A stretch of 64,000 nucleotides of DNA from Pseudoalteromonas espejiana DSM 9414 (GCF_002221525.1 NZ_CP011028.1:1809001-1873000), one strand, 5' to 3'; numbered from the stretch's first letter, positions 35,183 through 45,000 are shown. The notes: generated from the sequence alone by a model not told the origin. Numbers and translations: made by a program.

Positions 35183-35356
35183 TAAAAACGCCTGCTAGTA
35201 CTTAATAAAGGCATTTTTAAACTTAAATGTGCAAGCAATGTGTAAAAATAAATCAACATTGAGTATGTTTGTTAATTACCGGGGCTTGAGCACAGACATA
35301 ATTGTGCAAGTGCTATAAAATCAGTGTATTAAAGTTTTAAGGTTAAATGGGTATTA

Positions 35357-35788
35357 ATGGCAAAGTCTAAAGCTGAAGTTTCGTTGCAAAGTTATGGTAT
35401 TTACTCAACGTGGGATAGTAAAAGCAAAGACTTACCGCAAATAGAGCAATTTACAACAGATGTAACAGCAAAACTCGATGTTGAGTTTGGTTTAATTATT
35501 AATATAAAAAAAGCCAAAGGTGAAAAGCTTTATTTTTGTATTTATCATCCAGATATTCCCGATAGCAACGGCGACATAATGCCACCATTTGAGGGCGTAG
35601 AGTATGTTAAAGATAACGACTGGCACTTTTATTTGGGTGATACATTATGGGAGCCAATTGAAAATAAACTCGGAGATTGGCGAATGACCTTAACGCTTAA
35701 TAATAAAGTGATTGCCGATAAAACATTTAATATAGCGCTTGAGCAGCAACGTTCAGAAAATGACTTTTGGCGAAAGCGAGGTTATTAA
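35357..35788 (+). CDS. DUF3859 protein
   Basis: A 143-aa cytoplasmic protein matching the DUF3859 pattern: EVSLQSYGIYSTWDSKSKDL, YHPDIPDSNGDIMPPFEGVE and WHFYLGDTLWEPIENKLGDW, a beta-sandwich-like fold. Function is unknown. Single gene with a perfect terminator after it. Confidence 0.75.
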   Translation: MAKSKAEVSLQSYGIYSTWDSKSKDLPQIEQFTTDVTAKLDVEFGLIINIKKAKGEKLYFCIYHPDIPDSNGDIMPPFEGVEYVKDNDWHFYLGDTLWEPIENKLGDWRMTLTLNNKVIADKTFNIALEQQRSENDFWRKRGY

Positions 35789-35803
35789 ATGTACGGGCAT
35801 AAA

Positions 35804-35827
35804 AAAAGCCAATTTAAATTGGCTTTT
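35804..35827. terminator. Bidirectional terminator (perfect palindrome)
   Basis: AAAAGCCAATTT and AAATTGGCTTTT form a perfect palindrome with A and T tails on either side, between convergent genes. Confidence 0.85.
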
Positions 35828-35842
35828 AAGTCTATAAAATGA

Positions 35843-36259
35843 CTAGTTACCCCAAGGGTTACTCGCATTAGAGCGTTGTTTTCGAGCTCGTGCGCGCTGT
35901 TTAGTTGCCTTTTTTTCCATAATGCGTTTTGCATCACTAAAGCTAAGCTCACATGGTTCACCAGGCTTATGATCTGCAGGGATCACTCTGTCGCGTGGTG
36001 GCAGCTCGTACTGAACATCGTCGGGCTTAGGTAAGTTTTTAAGGCGATAAAGATAAAAGTTATCTACTTTTTCTTGTGCCCATTGTGTTTTACGTAAAAA
36101 CTTTACCGCCGATTTAATATCAGGATTGTTTTTAAAACAGTTTAATTGCATATAAGCGTGTAGAAGCTCCCACCCATATTGCTCAACCAGTTCTTCAACC
36201 ACTTGCTCTAATTTTACGCCTTGCAGTGGATTATTACTGTAAAGTTCTTGGTTGCTCAT
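35843..36259 (-). CDS. VF530-family DNA-binding protein
   Basis: A 138-aa protein. The N-terminal 70 residues match the VF530 (DUF2132) fold: NNPLQGVKLEQVVEELVEQY, GWELLHAYMQLNCF and IKSAVKFLRKTQWAQEKVDN. The family is known structurally as a small putative DNA-binding domain. A basic C-terminal tail (KKATKQRARARKQRSNAS) could add nucleic-acid contacts. It is longer than typical members of about 80 residues. Confidence 0.8.
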   Translation of the reverse strand: MSNQELYSNNPLQGVKLEQVVEELVEQYGWELLHAYMQLNCFKNNPDIKSAVKFLRKTQWAQEKVDNFYLYRLKNLPKPDDVQYELPPRDRVIPADHKPGEPCELSFSDAKRIMEKKATKQRARARKQRSNASNPWGN

Positions 36260-36333
36260 AGGTGTTGCCTCATTATTTAAAAATACACTTTCTATTATAA
36301 ATTTAATAACGAGGCTTTAATAGATAAAATTGC

Positions 36334-37323
36334 TTAACTTTGGCAATTAACAACAACACGACCGCGAATTTTACCTTCCATAAGTTGCTGTGCGTTTTCA
36401 ACAACTTGATCAAGCGTAATTTCTGTTGAAATTTTGTCTAAGTAATCAGCTTTAACTAAAGTGGCTAATTTATCCCAAGCTTCTACACGGTCAGCTTTTG
36501 GTCGCATTACACTGTCTATGCCTATTAAAGAAACACCGCGTAAAATAAAGGGGGCTACCGATGCCGGTAAGTCCATACCTTGGGCAAGCCCACAAGCTGT
36601 AACAACGCCGCCATATTTTAGCGATGCACAAATGTTGGCTAATGTATGACTACCAACCGAATCAATAGCTGCTGCAAAGCGCTCTTTTTGAAGTGGTTTA
36701 CCTGGGTTTGAAAGCTCATCTCGGCTAATAATGTGTGACGCGCCAAGCTCTTTTAAGTAATCACTTTGTTCCATTCTTCCGGTTGCGGCTGTTACGCTGT
36801 AACCAAGTTGGTTAAGTAAATAAATTGCAAAGCTGCCAACACCACCGTTTGCACCTGTTACTAATATTTCACCATCGCTTGGAGTAATGCCTTGTTTTTC
36901 AAGAGCAATAACACTTAGCATAGCTGTGTAGCCCGCAGTACCAATTTGCATTGCCTGTTTCGGTGAAATAGCGTTTGGCAGAGGTATTAGCCAGTCACTA
37001 CTTAAAGATGCCTTTTGCGCAAGGCCGCCCCAGTGTTTTTCACCAACACCAAAGCCATTCAAAATTACGTTATCGCCGGCTTTAAATTCGTCGCTGCTGG
37101 TGGTTGTAACCGTACCCACTAAATCAATACCTGGCACCATAGGAAAGCTACGTACAACAGGGCCTTTCCCTGTAATTGCTAATCCGTCTTTGTAATTAAG
37201 GGTGCTGTAAAGCACATCAAGCTGAACGTTTTGCTCAGGTAAGTCACTTTGTTGTATTTCGCTTAGCTCAGCGGTGTAGTTTTCGTCTTTGTTTATCACT
37301 ATGGCTTTAATTGAGTTACTCAT
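36334..37323 (-). CDS. acuI: Acrylyl-CoA reductase (NADPH), YhdH/AcuI type
   Basis: A 329-aa zinc-independent MDR oxidoreductase of the YhdH/AcuI family. It shows YSTLNYKDGLAITGKGPVVR, PMVPGIDLVGTV, GTAGYTAMLSV and the NADPH loop ILVTGANGGVGSFA. AcuI reduces toxic acryloyl-CoA to propionyl-CoA, important in marine bacteria that meet acrylate from DMSP breakdown. The TetR gene upstream is acuR-like, and a palindromic operator sits directly before this gene's AAGGAT ribosome-binding site. The propionyl-CoA formed is shared with the valine/isoleucine pathway at the window start. Confidence 0.88.
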   Translation of the reverse strand: MSNSIKAIVINKDENYTAELSEIQQSDLPEQNVQLDVLYSTLNYKDGLAITGKGPVVRSFPMVPGIDLVGTVTTTSSDEFKAGDNVILNGFGVGEKHWGGLAQKASLSSDWLIPLPNAISPKQAMQIGTAGYTAMLSVIALEKQGITPSDGEILVTGANGGVGSFAIYLLNQLGYSVTAATGRMEQSDYLKELGASHIISRDELSNPGKPLQKERFAAAIDSVGSHTLANICASLKYGGVVTACGLAQGMDLPASVAPFILRGVSLIGIDSVMRPKADRVEAWDKLATLVKADYLDKISTEITLDQVVENAQQLMEGKIRGRVVVNCQS

Positions 37324-37336
37324 AACATATCCTTTT

Positions 37337-37350
37337 AGACCGATCGGTTT
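37337..37350. promoter_or_regulatory. Probable AcuR operator before acuI
   Basis: AGACCGATCGGTTT contains the perfect palindrome ACCGATCGGT (37339-37348), 14-27 bp before the acuI start. Related sites upstream of acuR share the GACCGATCG core. Confidence 0.65.
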
Positions 37351-37373
37351 TTAATGGGTAAATAAAATGCGCA

Positions 37374-38006
37374 TTACGTTAATAAAGCGCGTAAATACAT
37401 TTCTGTGTATAGCGTTAAGGGTTTACTTGATTGAGTGAGTTTAGCTCGCATAACTGCGCCTTCCCAGCCTATCCAAAAATATTCGCTCATTAGTTGAGTG
37501 TTTACACTGTTGGCTATAGTGCCACTTTGTTTGGCGTCATTTAGGCAGTGTTCAACTTGAGTTTGCCATGCTTGATAGCTTTGTAATAATCGTACTTTAA
37601 ACTCGTCACTTAAATGGTTTAGCTCTTGGTTTAAATTTCCGACTAAACAGCCACGTTTAAAATCGTATTTTTGCATGCCACTAATAGCGCTTTGCGTAAA
37701 ATTAATTAAGCGCTCCAAGGGTGGGGTGCTTTCATCACTTAAATACTTAGAAAGTTTAGCAATAAAGTAATCATCGTAAGCATCAACTAATGCAATGCCG
37801 TATACCTCTTTGCTTTTAAAGTAATGATAAAACGAGCCTTTAGGCACACCCGCTTTTTTTAAAATGGTGTCTAAGCCGGTAGCACTAAAACCAAATTCAG
37901 TTAAGGTTTCAAGACCTACTCTAATAAGGTGTGCTTTAGTGTCGGCATTTTCACGTGGGGTTTTTGGAGGCCTGCCGCGCCTAACGGGTGCTTGCACTGT
38001 ATTCAT
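37374..38006 (-). CDS. acuR: TetR-family regulator of acrylate utilisation
   Basis: A 210-aa TetR protein. The N-terminal HTH reads ETLTEFGFSATGLDTILKKA followed by GVPKGSFYHYFKSKEVYG; the ligand-binding domain includes YDFKRGCLVGNLNQEL, typical of the AcuR/RutR-like branch. AcuR represses acrylate genes and is released by acrylate. The gene sits 50 bp upstream of acuI on the same strand. The GTG start at 38018 is rejected in favour of ATG 38006, which follows an AGGTG ribosome-binding site. Palindromic sites (GACCGATCG) occur upstream of both genes. Confidence 0.8.
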   Translation of the reverse strand: MNTVQAPVRRGRPPKTPRENADTKAHLIRVGLETLTEFGFSATGLDTILKKAGVPKGSFYHYFKSKEVYGIALVDAYDDYFIAKLSKYLSDESTPPLERLINFTQSAISGMQKYDFKRGCLVGNLNQELNHLSDEFKVRLLQSYQAWQTQVEHCLNDAKQSGTIANSVNTQLMSEYFWIGWEGAVMRAKLTQSSKPLTLYTEMYLRALLT

Positions 38007-38051
38007 TGTAAATAACACCTTATTGCTCGTTTTTTAACTTACACCTATATT

Positions 38052-38064
38052 AGACCGATCGACT
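38052..38064. promoter_or_regulatory. Probable AcuR operator upstream of acuR
   Basis: AGACCGATCGACT repeats the site before acuI with two changes in the right half, 46 bp before the acuR start. It suggests autoregulation. Confidence 0.6.
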
Positions 38065-38186
38065 TTAAATAATCAAGAGTAATTTTCAACTGTTTAAAAA
38101 TAAATCACTCAAATTATTTTGATTGAAAAAACTAATTGAAATAAAAATGTCACGATTACATTTTTGTTTGGAACTTAGCCAAAAAT

Positions 38187-38197
38187 AGTCGGTCGGA
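38187..38197. promoter_or_regulatory. Possible third AcuR half-site
   Basis: AGTCGGTCGGA matches the inverse of the upstream operator in most positions. It lies in the 440-bp acuR-rmf gap, which shows no other gene. Confidence 0.35.
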
Positions 38198-38447
38198 TAA
38201 ATTGCACATAGGTGCAATTAAGCGGTTATAAAGCCGTATTGTAAATTAAAGAAGCAGTTAAATAACAAGTGGTACGACCACAATGTTTTTATAAATGTTA
38301 ATTTATTTTTGCATCAGCAGCTTAGTTAATGTCAAACAAATTAATTGCTTTTGCTATTTGAATTTAACATTTTTATTAACTATTCATTAAATGTAGATTT
38401 CACTAATGCTACAAAATTTATAATTAAAAAAGGTGAGGATATTACCG

Positions 38448-38618
38448 ATGAAGAGACAAAAAAGAGATCGTTTAGAAAGAGCTCATTCTCAAGGTTTTAA
38501 AGCAGGTATGGCAGGTCGCTCAAAAGAGCTTTGCCCTTATCAACAAATCGATCCTAAGTCACAGTGGCTAGGTGGTTGGCGTGAAGCGATAGAAAATCGA
38601 AACATGTACAAAACCTAA
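38448..38618 (+). CDS. rmf: Ribosome modulation factor
   Basis: A 56-aa basic protein (MKRQKRDRLERAHSQGFKAG ... CPYQQIDPKSQWLGGWREAI) with the full Rmf signature. Rmf dimerises 70S ribosomes into inactive 100S particles in stationary phase. ATG at 38448 follows an AGGTGAGG ribosome-binding site; the frame upstream is not used. A terminator follows 22 bp later. Confidence 0.95.
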   Translation: MKRQKRDRLERAHSQGFKAGMAGRSKELCPYQQIDPKSQWLGGWREAIENRNMYKT

Positions 38619-38640
38619 TTCATCACACAGAATTAAAGCA

Positions 38641-38668
38641 AAAAGGCCTCCAACTGGAGGCCTTTTTG
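38641..38668. terminator. Bidirectional terminator between rmf and fabA
   Basis: AAAAAGGCCTCC and GGAGGCCTTTTT form a 12-bp stem with a 4-base loop and T-rich tail. Confidence 0.9.
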
Positions 38669-38685
38669 TATAGCAATTTAATAAA

Positions 38686-39201
38686 TTAAAATGCGCTAGT
38701 GTCTTGAAATAAGCCCACTTTTAAATCTTTTGCTTCGTAAATTACACGGCCATCTACTTCAACAGTACCATCAGCCATGCCCATAAATAATTTACGTTTA
38801 ATAACGCGTTTCATTTCAAGGCGGTAAGTTACTTTTTTAGCCGTTGGTAAAATTTGACCTGTAAATTTAACTTCACCTACACCTAGTGCGCGACCTAAAC
38901 CTGGGCCACCAGACCACCCTAAGAAAAAGCCAACCAGCTGCCACATAGCATCAAGCCCTAAACAACCAGGCATTACAGGGTCGCCTTTAAAGTGGCAATC
39001 AAAAAACCAAAGGCTTGGGTCAATATCAAGCTCAGCTACAATTTGGCCTTTACCGTGCTCACCGCCATCAGCAGTGATTGAAGTAATACGGTCCATCATT
39101 AACATGTTGTCACTTGGTAAACGGCAGTTACCTTCACCAAACATTTCACCTTGACCACATAGGATCAAATCTTCTTTTGTATAGCTATTTTTAGGTTCCA
39201 T
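38686..39201 (-). CDS. fabA: 3-hydroxydecanoyl-ACP dehydratase/isomerase FabA
   Basis: A 171-aa hot-dog-fold enzyme. The catalytic histidine is in [20 protein letters not shown] and the aspartate in the following [15 protein letters not shown]. It makes and isomerises the 10-carbon unsaturated intermediate in unsaturated fatty-acid synthesis. It has the family length. A perfect FabR-type palindrome lies 34 bp upstream. Confidence 0.96.
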   Translation of the reverse strand: MEPKNSYTKEDLILCGQGEMFGEGNCRLPSDNMLMMDRITSITADGGEHGKGQIVAELDIDPSLWFFDCHFKGDPVMPGCLGLDAMWQLVGFFLGWSGGPGLGRALGVGEVKFTGQILPTAKKVTYRLEMKRVIKRKLFMGMADGTVEVDGRVIYEAKDLKVGLFQDTSAF

Positions 39202-39234
39202 AACACTTATCTTCGCTTAGAAATTGCCAAGTAC

Positions 39235-39258
39235 TTTAGCGTACACTTGTACGCTAAA
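39235..39258. promoter_or_regulatory. Probable FabR operator upstream of fabA
   Basis: TTTAGCGTACA and TGTACGCTAAA are perfect inverted half-sites with CT between them. This is the FabR-type palindrome (AGCGTACA-N2-TGTACGCT as I recall it) found before fabA and fabB in enteric bacteria and relatives. Confidence 0.8.
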
Positions 39259-39404
39259 CAACTCGGAGCAGTTAAAAAATCAAATTTTTGCATGATTTAT
39301 AGCCAATCAGCCGTAGCGATTGGTATTTGCTCTATAAAACCGCGCAATTACAATCAGAAATCATTATAATTACCCCTGACTTATAACCAGTTTAAAGGAA
39401 GTTT

Positions 39405-40262
39405 ATGATCCTTTTTGTTAACTCACTAACAGTGATTGATTTTTCTTACTTATGTAACAAACGCGGCGCCGTTGGCGAGAGCTGGATTGTTGACTTAACG
39501 TTGCACGGCAAGCTAAATGAAGAGTCTATGGTGTTAGACTTTGGCTTAGTTAAAAAGCAAATTAAAGGCATAATTGATGAATGTTTAGACCATAAGCTTG
39601 CGATAGCCAAAGGTTTAAATGGCACCGTTGAAGAATTTGCTGAACATAAAACCTTAGATTGTACGTTTGGTGATAGCCATCATTTAGCTATGAGTGCACC
39701 ACACCAAGCATATTGCATGATAGATGCCCCAGAAATTACCGTAGAATCAGTTACCGAGTTTTTAATTGCAACTATTTTACCTCAGTTACCAGATAACATA
39801 GAAAAAATTGAACTGTCTCTTAAACCTGAGCACAGTCAAAGCTTTTATTATCATTACAGCCATGGCCTTAAAAAGCACGATGGAAACTGCCAACGAATTA
39901 TTCATGGCCATCGCTCACAAATTGGTATTAGCTTAGATGGCATGTCGATGCCACGTTTGCAAAAGCAATGGGCTGAAAAATGGCAAGATATTTACCTAGC
40001 CACAAGTGAAGATCAAATAAGCGCCAGTGATTTAAAACACATTAACGCAAAAAGCGATGATGTATGTTTTGCCTATACTGCTGCGCAAGGTTATTTTGAA
40101 ATGGCCATTAGTGAATCGCGTTGTGATATTTTACCTGTAGACACTACCGTTGAGTGCATTGCACAACACTTAGCTGAGCAAGTTAAAATAGAATACCCAG
40201 ATAAAGACGTAAAAATTACAGCTTATGAAGGCGTAGGAAAAGGATCGATCAGTTATGCTTAA
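39405..40262 (+). CDS. 6-carboxytetrahydropterin synthase-like protein (tandem, degenerate)
   Basis: A 285-aa protein with two T-fold-like halves. The first contains MVLDFGLVKKQIKGIIDECL followed by DHKLAIAKGL, the DFG/DHK signature of PTPS/QueD enzymes; the second has IIHGHRSQIGISLDG, matching the HGH metal-ligand motif, and ends with AYEGVGKGSISYA. The first half lacks the usual HGH zinc site (LTLHGKLNEE at that place). A monomeric QueD is about 120 aa, so this is a fused or duplicated, partly altered version. It may not make 6-carboxytetrahydropterin. It overlaps the peptidase gene by 8 bp. Confidence 0.7.
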   Translation: MILFVNSLTVIDFSYLCNKRGAVGESWIVDLTLHGKLNEESMVLDFGLVKKQIKGIIDECLDHKLAIAKGLNGTVEEFAEHKTLDCTFGDSHHLAMSAPHQAYCMIDAPEITVESVTEFLIATILPQLPDNIEKIELSLKPEHSQSFYYHYSHGLKKHDGNCQRIIHGHRSQIGISLDGMSMPRLQKQWAEKWQDIYLATSEDQISASDLKHINAKSDDVCFAYTAAQGYFEMAISESRCDILPVDTTVECIAQHLAEQVKIEYPDKDVKITAYEGVGKGSISYA

Positions 40263-41073
40263 AACTCTTTTAGCAACAGCGCTTATAACCTCTACTAGCT
40301 TTAGTGCATTAGCGCTTGAGCTAAAAGGGCACTTAACCCAAGGTGGGTTAGTAATCGGTAAACTTGAAAATGTTACTTCCGTTTCGTTAGACGGTAAAAC
40401 GTTAAAATTATCTGCATCAGGTGATTTTGTTTTTGGTTTTGGGCGCGATGCCACAGCTAATCACACGCTTAGCTGGGTAGATGAAAAGGGTAAAACTCAC
40501 AATCAGGATTTAATAATTACGAAACGTGATTACAAAATTGATAAAATTACCGGTGTGGCAAAAAAGTATGTATCACCACCTAAAGAAGTTAGCGCACGTA
40601 TTAGCCGCGAAGCGGTCGCTGTACGTAAAGCCCGTGAAGTTAACTCTGATTTACAGTTTTACCTAGACCCTGTATTAAAGCCGGCGCAAGGGCGAATTTC
40701 GGGTGTATATGGAAGCCAACGTTATTTTAATGGTGAACCAAGACGCCCTCACTTTGGTTTAGATATAGCCAATAAAACTGGCTCACCAGTTTATGCGCCT
40801 ATAAGTGGTACGGTTGTATTTGCTGAACCTGATTTATATTACTCAGGTGGTACTTTAATAATTGATCACGGCCATGGCGTGACGTCTACTTATATTCATT
40901 TGAGTAAGTTAGATGTAAAAGTGGGCGATAAAATTACCCAAGGTAACAAAGTTGCTGAAATTGGTGCTACAGGGCGTGTTACAGGTCCACACCTAGATTG
41001 GCGTTTTAACTGGGAAGGCGAGCGCCTAGACCCAGCTTTACTCATGCAAGATACGCTTGCTAATAAAAAGTAG
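40255..41073 (+). CDS. M23-family peptidase (LytM-type)
   Basis: A 272-aa protein with a signal peptide (TALITSTSFSALALELKG), an N-terminal beta-rich domain and an M23 domain from about residue 155. Zinc ligands are in RPHFGLDIAN (H-x3-D), and the later motif reads TGPHLDWRFNW (His kept, HxH second His replaced by Asp, as in several M23 relatives). It probably cleaves peptidoglycan cross-bridges in the envelope. It overlaps the upstream PTPS-like gene and is followed 5 bp later by the thioesterase, so a three-gene operon is likely. Confidence 0.85.
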   Translation: MLKTLLATALITSTSFSALALELKGHLTQGGLVIGKLENVTSVSLDGKTLKLSASGDFVFGFGRDATANHTLSWVDEKGKTHNQDLIITKRDYKIDKITGVAKKYVSPPKEVSARISREAVAVRKAREVNSDLQFYLDPVLKPAQGRISGVYGSQRYFNGEPRRPHFGLDIANKTGSPVYAPISGTVVFAEPDLYYSGGTLIIDHGHGVTSTYIHLSKLDVKVGDKITQGNKVAEIGATGRVTGPHLDWRFNWEGERLDPALLMQDTLANKK

Positions 41074-41078
41074 ATACT

Positions 41079-41513
41079 ATGACAGACGTAAACCGCGATG
41101 CAATTATTGCACAGCGTATTGAAGACTCAACCACATCGGTTACTAAAACTGTTTTTCCTGGGCGTACTAATCATCACAACACTTTATTTGGTGGAGATGC
41201 TTTGGCTTGGATGGACGAAGTTGCTTTTATTGCGGCAACACGCTTTTGCAGAAAGCCACTGGTAACTATTTCATCTGATAGAGTTGATTTTAAAGAGGCT
41301 ATACCTGCAGGCACTTTTGCAGAACTTATTGCTAAGGTAGTGCATGTAGGTAATACCTCGTTAAAAGTAGACGTAGATATATGCTTAGAAACAATGCATA
41401 AAGATGACAAGCACTCAGCTATTTCGGGTAGTTTTACTTTTGTAGCGGTTGATGATGACCACAGGCCAACACCTGTTGTATGTGATAAAATGATTTACGG
41501 CTTTGATAAGTGA
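41079..41513 (+). CDS. Acyl-CoA thioesterase (YciA/hot-dog)
   Basis: A 144-aa hot-dog-fold thioesterase: VFPGRTNHHNTLFGGDALAW with the catalytic Asp in the following MDEVAFIAATRF, and ISSDRVDFKEAIPAGTF. It would hydrolyse short- to medium-chain acyl-CoAs. The last gene of the probable operon, followed by a terminator. Confidence 0.85.
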   Translation: MTDVNRDAIIAQRIEDSTTSVTKTVFPGRTNHHNTLFGGDALAWMDEVAFIAATRFCRKPLVTISSDRVDFKEAIPAGTFAELIAKVVHVGNTSLKVDVDICLETMHKDDKHSAISGSFTFVAVDDDHRPTPVVCDKMIYGFDK

Positions 41514-41544
41514 TTTTATTGCTCATACCGCATAGACTCTAGCT

Positions 41545-41573
41545 AAATAAGGCACCAATGAGGTGCCTTATTT
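41545..41573 (+). terminator. Terminator after the thioesterase gene
   Basis: AAATAAGGCACC and GGTGCCTTATTT form a perfect 12-bp stem with a 5-base loop. Confidence 0.85.
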
Positions 41574-41671
41574 AATAATGCATAAAGAACACATCATACT
41601 AATTTGTTGTAAATAACGTAACTAAGCTTTCGAGTTAGTAAAAACAATAAATCAAGCAGAGGAGCGCGCAT

Positions 41672-41700
41672 TAAAAAGGCATGTTATACATGCCTTTTTA
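41672..41700 (-). terminator. Terminator after the antiporter gene
   Basis: TAAAAAGGCATG and CATGCCTTTTTA form a 12-bp stem with a 5-base loop; minus-strand T-run. It ends the minus-strand operon that starts at the response regulator. Confidence 0.85.
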
Positions 41701-41707
41701 ATATAAA

Positions 41708-43030
41708 TTACAGTACCATGGCTGCTATCCAGCCAAATATTAATAACGGAATATTAAAGTGTATAAAGGTAGGTATAACTGAGTCTCGAATATGGTCGTG
41801 TTGGCCATCTGCATTTAAGCCTGACGTTGGACCAAGCGTTGAGTCAGAAGCAGGGGAGCCTGCATCACCTAGCGCTCCGGCTGTACCAACTAAAGCGGCT
41901 GTAGCCATTACTGAAAAACCTAAGTCTAAACATAACGGAACAAATAGGGTGGCAATAATTGGTACTGTCGAAAATGAGCTACCAATTCCCATTGTTATTA
42001 GTAAACCAACAAGCAATATTGACGCTGCAGCTAATGGCTTATTGCCATCGAACAATGCGGCGCCACTGTGCACTAAACTTGCTACATCACCTGTGGCTTT
42101 CATAACAGAGGCAAACCCTTGAGCTGAAATCATAATAAAGCCTATCATAGCCATCATGGCTACACCTTTACTAAATACATCGCCATTTTCTTCCCATTTA
42201 ACAACACCAAATACACTAAATATCATTACACCTACTAGGCCACCTAAAATCATTGAGCCACTTAAGTTTTGTGCCACAAGCGAAGAAAGTACGGCAAACA
42301 AACCAACAACCATCACTTTTTTAGGTTTTTCAATGTCGCTTGTTTTACTTTGCGTAGTTAATGGCTGCGCAGTGTAATCGCGACGTTTTCTATAACTAAA
42401 AAATACCGCAATAATTAAACCTACTAACATACCGCAAGCCGGTATAATCATAGCCATTGGCACTTGTGTGTTTATAATTTCAAGGCCGTTATCAACTAAG
42501 TTTTTATGCAAAATAGAATACAAATAAATACCACCAAAGCCATACGGTAACACCATGTATGAAGTCGCTAAGCCAAACGTTAAAATACAAGCAATTGCGC
42601 GGCGGTCTAAGCGCAACTGATTAAAAACAACAAGTAAAGGCGGAATTAATATAGGTATAAAGGCGATATGAACTGGCACTAAGTTTTGAGATGAAATAGC
42701 GCAGCCTAATATAATTAGCAATATAAAATAGCTTAAAAAGGTTTCGTTGCCACTCCCTTGAGCGTTTACTTTATTTAATAGTTTTTCAGCTAAGATCCGC
42801 GTTAAACCAGATTTAGATATAGCCACTGCAAATGCACCTAGCATAGCGTAACTAAGTGCAATTTCAGCACCGGCAGATAGGCCAGAGTTAAATGCATCAA
42901 CACTTTCTTTAATTCCTAAACCAGCAGTTAAACCAGCAACAAGTGCACTAATAATCATGGCAACAATGACATTTACGCGAGCCAAAGACAGCCCCAGCAT
43001 TAAAATAACGCCTATAACAACCGCATTCAT
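41708..43030 (-). CDS. Na+/H+ antiporter family transporter
   Basis: A 440-aa protein with about 11 transmembrane helices. Motifs include [60 protein letters not shown] and [20 protein letters not shown], the last being the signature of the NhaC-like/YuiF antiporter family. Role in Na+ or organic-anion exchange is inferred. It starts 8 bp after the transglutaminase gene and is probably co-transcribed with it. Confidence 0.8.
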   Translation of the reverse strand: MNAVVIGVILMLGLSLARVNVIVAMIISALVAGLTAGLGIKESVDAFNSGLSAGAEIALSYAMLGAFAVAISKSGLTRILAEKLLNKVNAQGSGNETFLSYFILLIILGCAISSQNLVPVHIAFIPILIPPLLVVFNQLRLDRRAIACILTFGLATSYMVLPYGFGGIYLYSILHKNLVDNGLEIINTQVPMAMIIPACGMLVGLIIAVFFSYRKRRDYTAQPLTTQSKTSDIEKPKKVMVVGLFAVLSSLVAQNLSGSMILGGLVGVMIFSVFGVVKWEENGDVFSKGVAMMAMIGFIMISAQGFASVMKATGDVASLVHSGAALFDGNKPLAAASILLVGLLITMGIGSSFSTVPIIATLFVPLCLDLGFSVMATAALVGTAGALGDAGSPASDSTLGPTSGLNADGQHDHIRDSVIPTFIHFNIPLLIFGWIAAMVL

Positions 43031-43038
43031 AGTTTTCT

Positions 43039-45000
43039 CTATTTTGAAGATTTAATTAATTTTATCAGATCTTTAGCCTGAGTTTTACGATCTTTGGTAA
43101 ATGGTTTTTTAGCGTAACGTACTTGATTAAATAATTGGCTAAATTCGTTCAAATGCTGTGCAGCTTGAGGTTTTTGCTGAGCATAATGCGCTAAAAGCTG
43201 ATTAGGTGAATAGTGCACGGGTGCCGCTATATTCATTTTTTTTGCCCATTTATTAAGTGATTCAAGCTCATTTACTAAAGGGGGTTGCTTTGTGTTATTT
43301 CGCGGCCAATTTAAATATATAAAGTAAGCGCTAAAGCTAGTAATTAAAAATAGCACAACGCCAAGTGGCACTAACCAAATATTTTTACTGCCAAATAGTG
43401 ACTTTAAAAAGTTACTTTGTTTTTCTTCATCAAAGCCTAATACCCAGCTGGTCCATTGGTAATCTAAGGTTTCAAGTTTTAAACGCAACCAATTGATTGC
43501 TGCAAAGTTGCTAAGGCTAACTAGTCCAAAATCAAGGTTACTTTTAAATTCATCATTTAGCTCTTCGTTTTGTGATAAAGAGCCATTTAAACGCTCAGGT
43601 GCAACAACGGCTGTTGCATCAAATATTTGCCACTGATCATTTATGTAAACTTCAACCCATGCATGAGCATCGTATTGGCGAACTGACAAATAATTATTGG
43701 CTTGGTTTTTTTCTGCCCCTAAATAACCACTTACCAAACGAGCAGGAATACCCGCGGCTCTAAACATGTATGCAGCAGCACTTGCGTAATGGCCGCAAAA
43801 ACCACGTTGTTTTTCAAATAAAAATTGGTCTATGGTGTTATTACCCGTCATCAGATCGGGCGTTAACGTGTAACTAAACCCTTTAGTAGCAAAGTAATTT
43901 AAAAGCGTATCATAAAAATCTTTATCAGAGCGGCTACGCTCTTTAAGAGTATTAGCTAACTGCTGCGCTTGTGAGTTAGTTTTATTATTTAAACGTGTGT
44001 AGTAATTAATTTGCCAATCAGAGAGTTGCTCTGTGCTTAGTGGTGAATTAGATACCTGATACTGTAAGCTTTTAGCTTGGTATTGTTTTTTACGAAGTAG
44101 CCCAAGTGCATTGCTATCAACATATTTATTATTACTAGTTGCGTAATTAAGCCCATAAAGCCATTTTTGATTCGCAGGCTCGGCAATAATGGTGTAGCTG
44201 TTTGTAACACTTAATTGCTTAATTGGCTCAGTAGTTTTGTTATTAAACTTTAATAGGTCTGATGTTTTCCACGCATTACCATCAAATGTGTCATGCACGA
44301 GTGCTCGCCAATAATAAGGACTAACAGGGGGGGGGCTATCAAAACGGACCCTAAAAACAAGTTCATCAGAATTAGACAGTTTGGCTATATCAAACGGATC
44401 TACCTGTTCAGATAGCCCCGTTTTTGCAAGCTTTGGCCCGGGCAATTGCCAAAAAGCGGGCATTTTAGGTAAAAACAATAATAAAAATACCGCTAAAGGT
44501 AGTGCAATAAATAGTAACTTAGCGCTTTGTTTTGAGGCTAGCTTTAAACTATGTTTAGACTCAATTAAGCTAAGTACAGCAAAATTGAGTAAAAATAGGG
44601 CGCTCATACTAAGCGTAGTTAATATGCTTTGATTGAATAAATACGCCGACGAAATAGAAAAAAAAGTTAGTGTTACAATGACATGGTAATGTTTTTTAGT
44701 TTTAGCTTGAAGCAACTTAAAAATACTTGAAAGCAGTAACATGGCCACAAATAAAATAACGGTGTCGCCCATACCTAATGTATAAATCATTAATATTAAC
44801 GCAAAGCCCGCTAAAATGTTAGCAAGCCATCCATTTGGCTTTGCTTTATTAGTAAGCGTTAAATAAAAATTCCACACACATAAAAGTGCTAAAACACCTA
44901 CAAAAAATACGGGCATATGCGCTAAATAAAAAGCAAACAAGCAGGCATAAATAAAGCTCATTGCTAAATTAATTGCGCGTATATTTAGCATATCAGCCAT
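43039..45000 (-). CDS. TgpA-like membrane transglutaminase
   Basis: A 653-aa protein. About seven N-terminal transmembrane helices (DUF3488 part, to about residue 190), then a periplasmic transglutaminase-like domain with the catalytic triad: Cys in [20 protein letters not shown], His in [11 protein letters not shown] and Asp in [11 protein letters not shown]. One more helix ([20 protein letters not shown]) precedes a C-terminal cytoplasmic DUF4129-like tail. The homologue TgpA is an essential membrane enzyme in Pseudomonas aeruginosa. Overlaps the DUF58 gene by 8 bp. Confidence 0.88.
   Translation of the reverse strand: MADMLNIRAINLAMSFIYACLFAFYLAHMPVFFVGVLALLCVWNFYLTLTNKAKPNGWLANILAGFALILMIYTLGMGDTVILFVAMLLLSSIFKLLQAKTKKHYHVIVTLTFFSISSAYLFNQSILTTLSMSALFLLNFAVLSLIESKHSLKLASKQSAKLLFIALPLAVFLLLFLPKMPAFWQLPGPKLAKTGLSEQVDPFDIAKLSNSDELVFRVRFDSPPPVSPYYWRALVHDTFDGNAWKTSDLLKFNNKTTEPIKQLSVTNSYTIIAEPANQKWLYGLNYATSNNKYVDSNALGLLRKKQYQAKSLQYQVSNSPLSTEQLSDWQINYYTRLNNKTNSQAQQLANTLKERSRSDKDFYDTLLNYFATKGFSYTLTPDLMTGNNTIDQFLFEKQRGFCGHYASAAAYMFRAAGIPARLVSGYLGAEKNQANNYLSVRQYDAHAWVEVYINDQWQIFDATAVVAPERLNGSLSQNEELNDEFKSNLDFGLVSLSNFAAINWLRLKLETLDYQWTSWVLGFDEEKQSNFLKSLFGSKNIWLVPLGVVLFLITSFSAYFIYLNWPRNNTKQPPLVNELESLNKWAKKMNIAAPVHYSPNQLLAHYAQQKPQAAQHLNEFSQLFNQVRYAKKPFTKDRKTQAKDLIKLIKSSK

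Noticed and set aside
41718..42122. Plus-strand 134-codon ORF opposite the antiporter
   Set aside because: Antisense shadow; the minus strand carries the antiporter with conserved membrane motifs.
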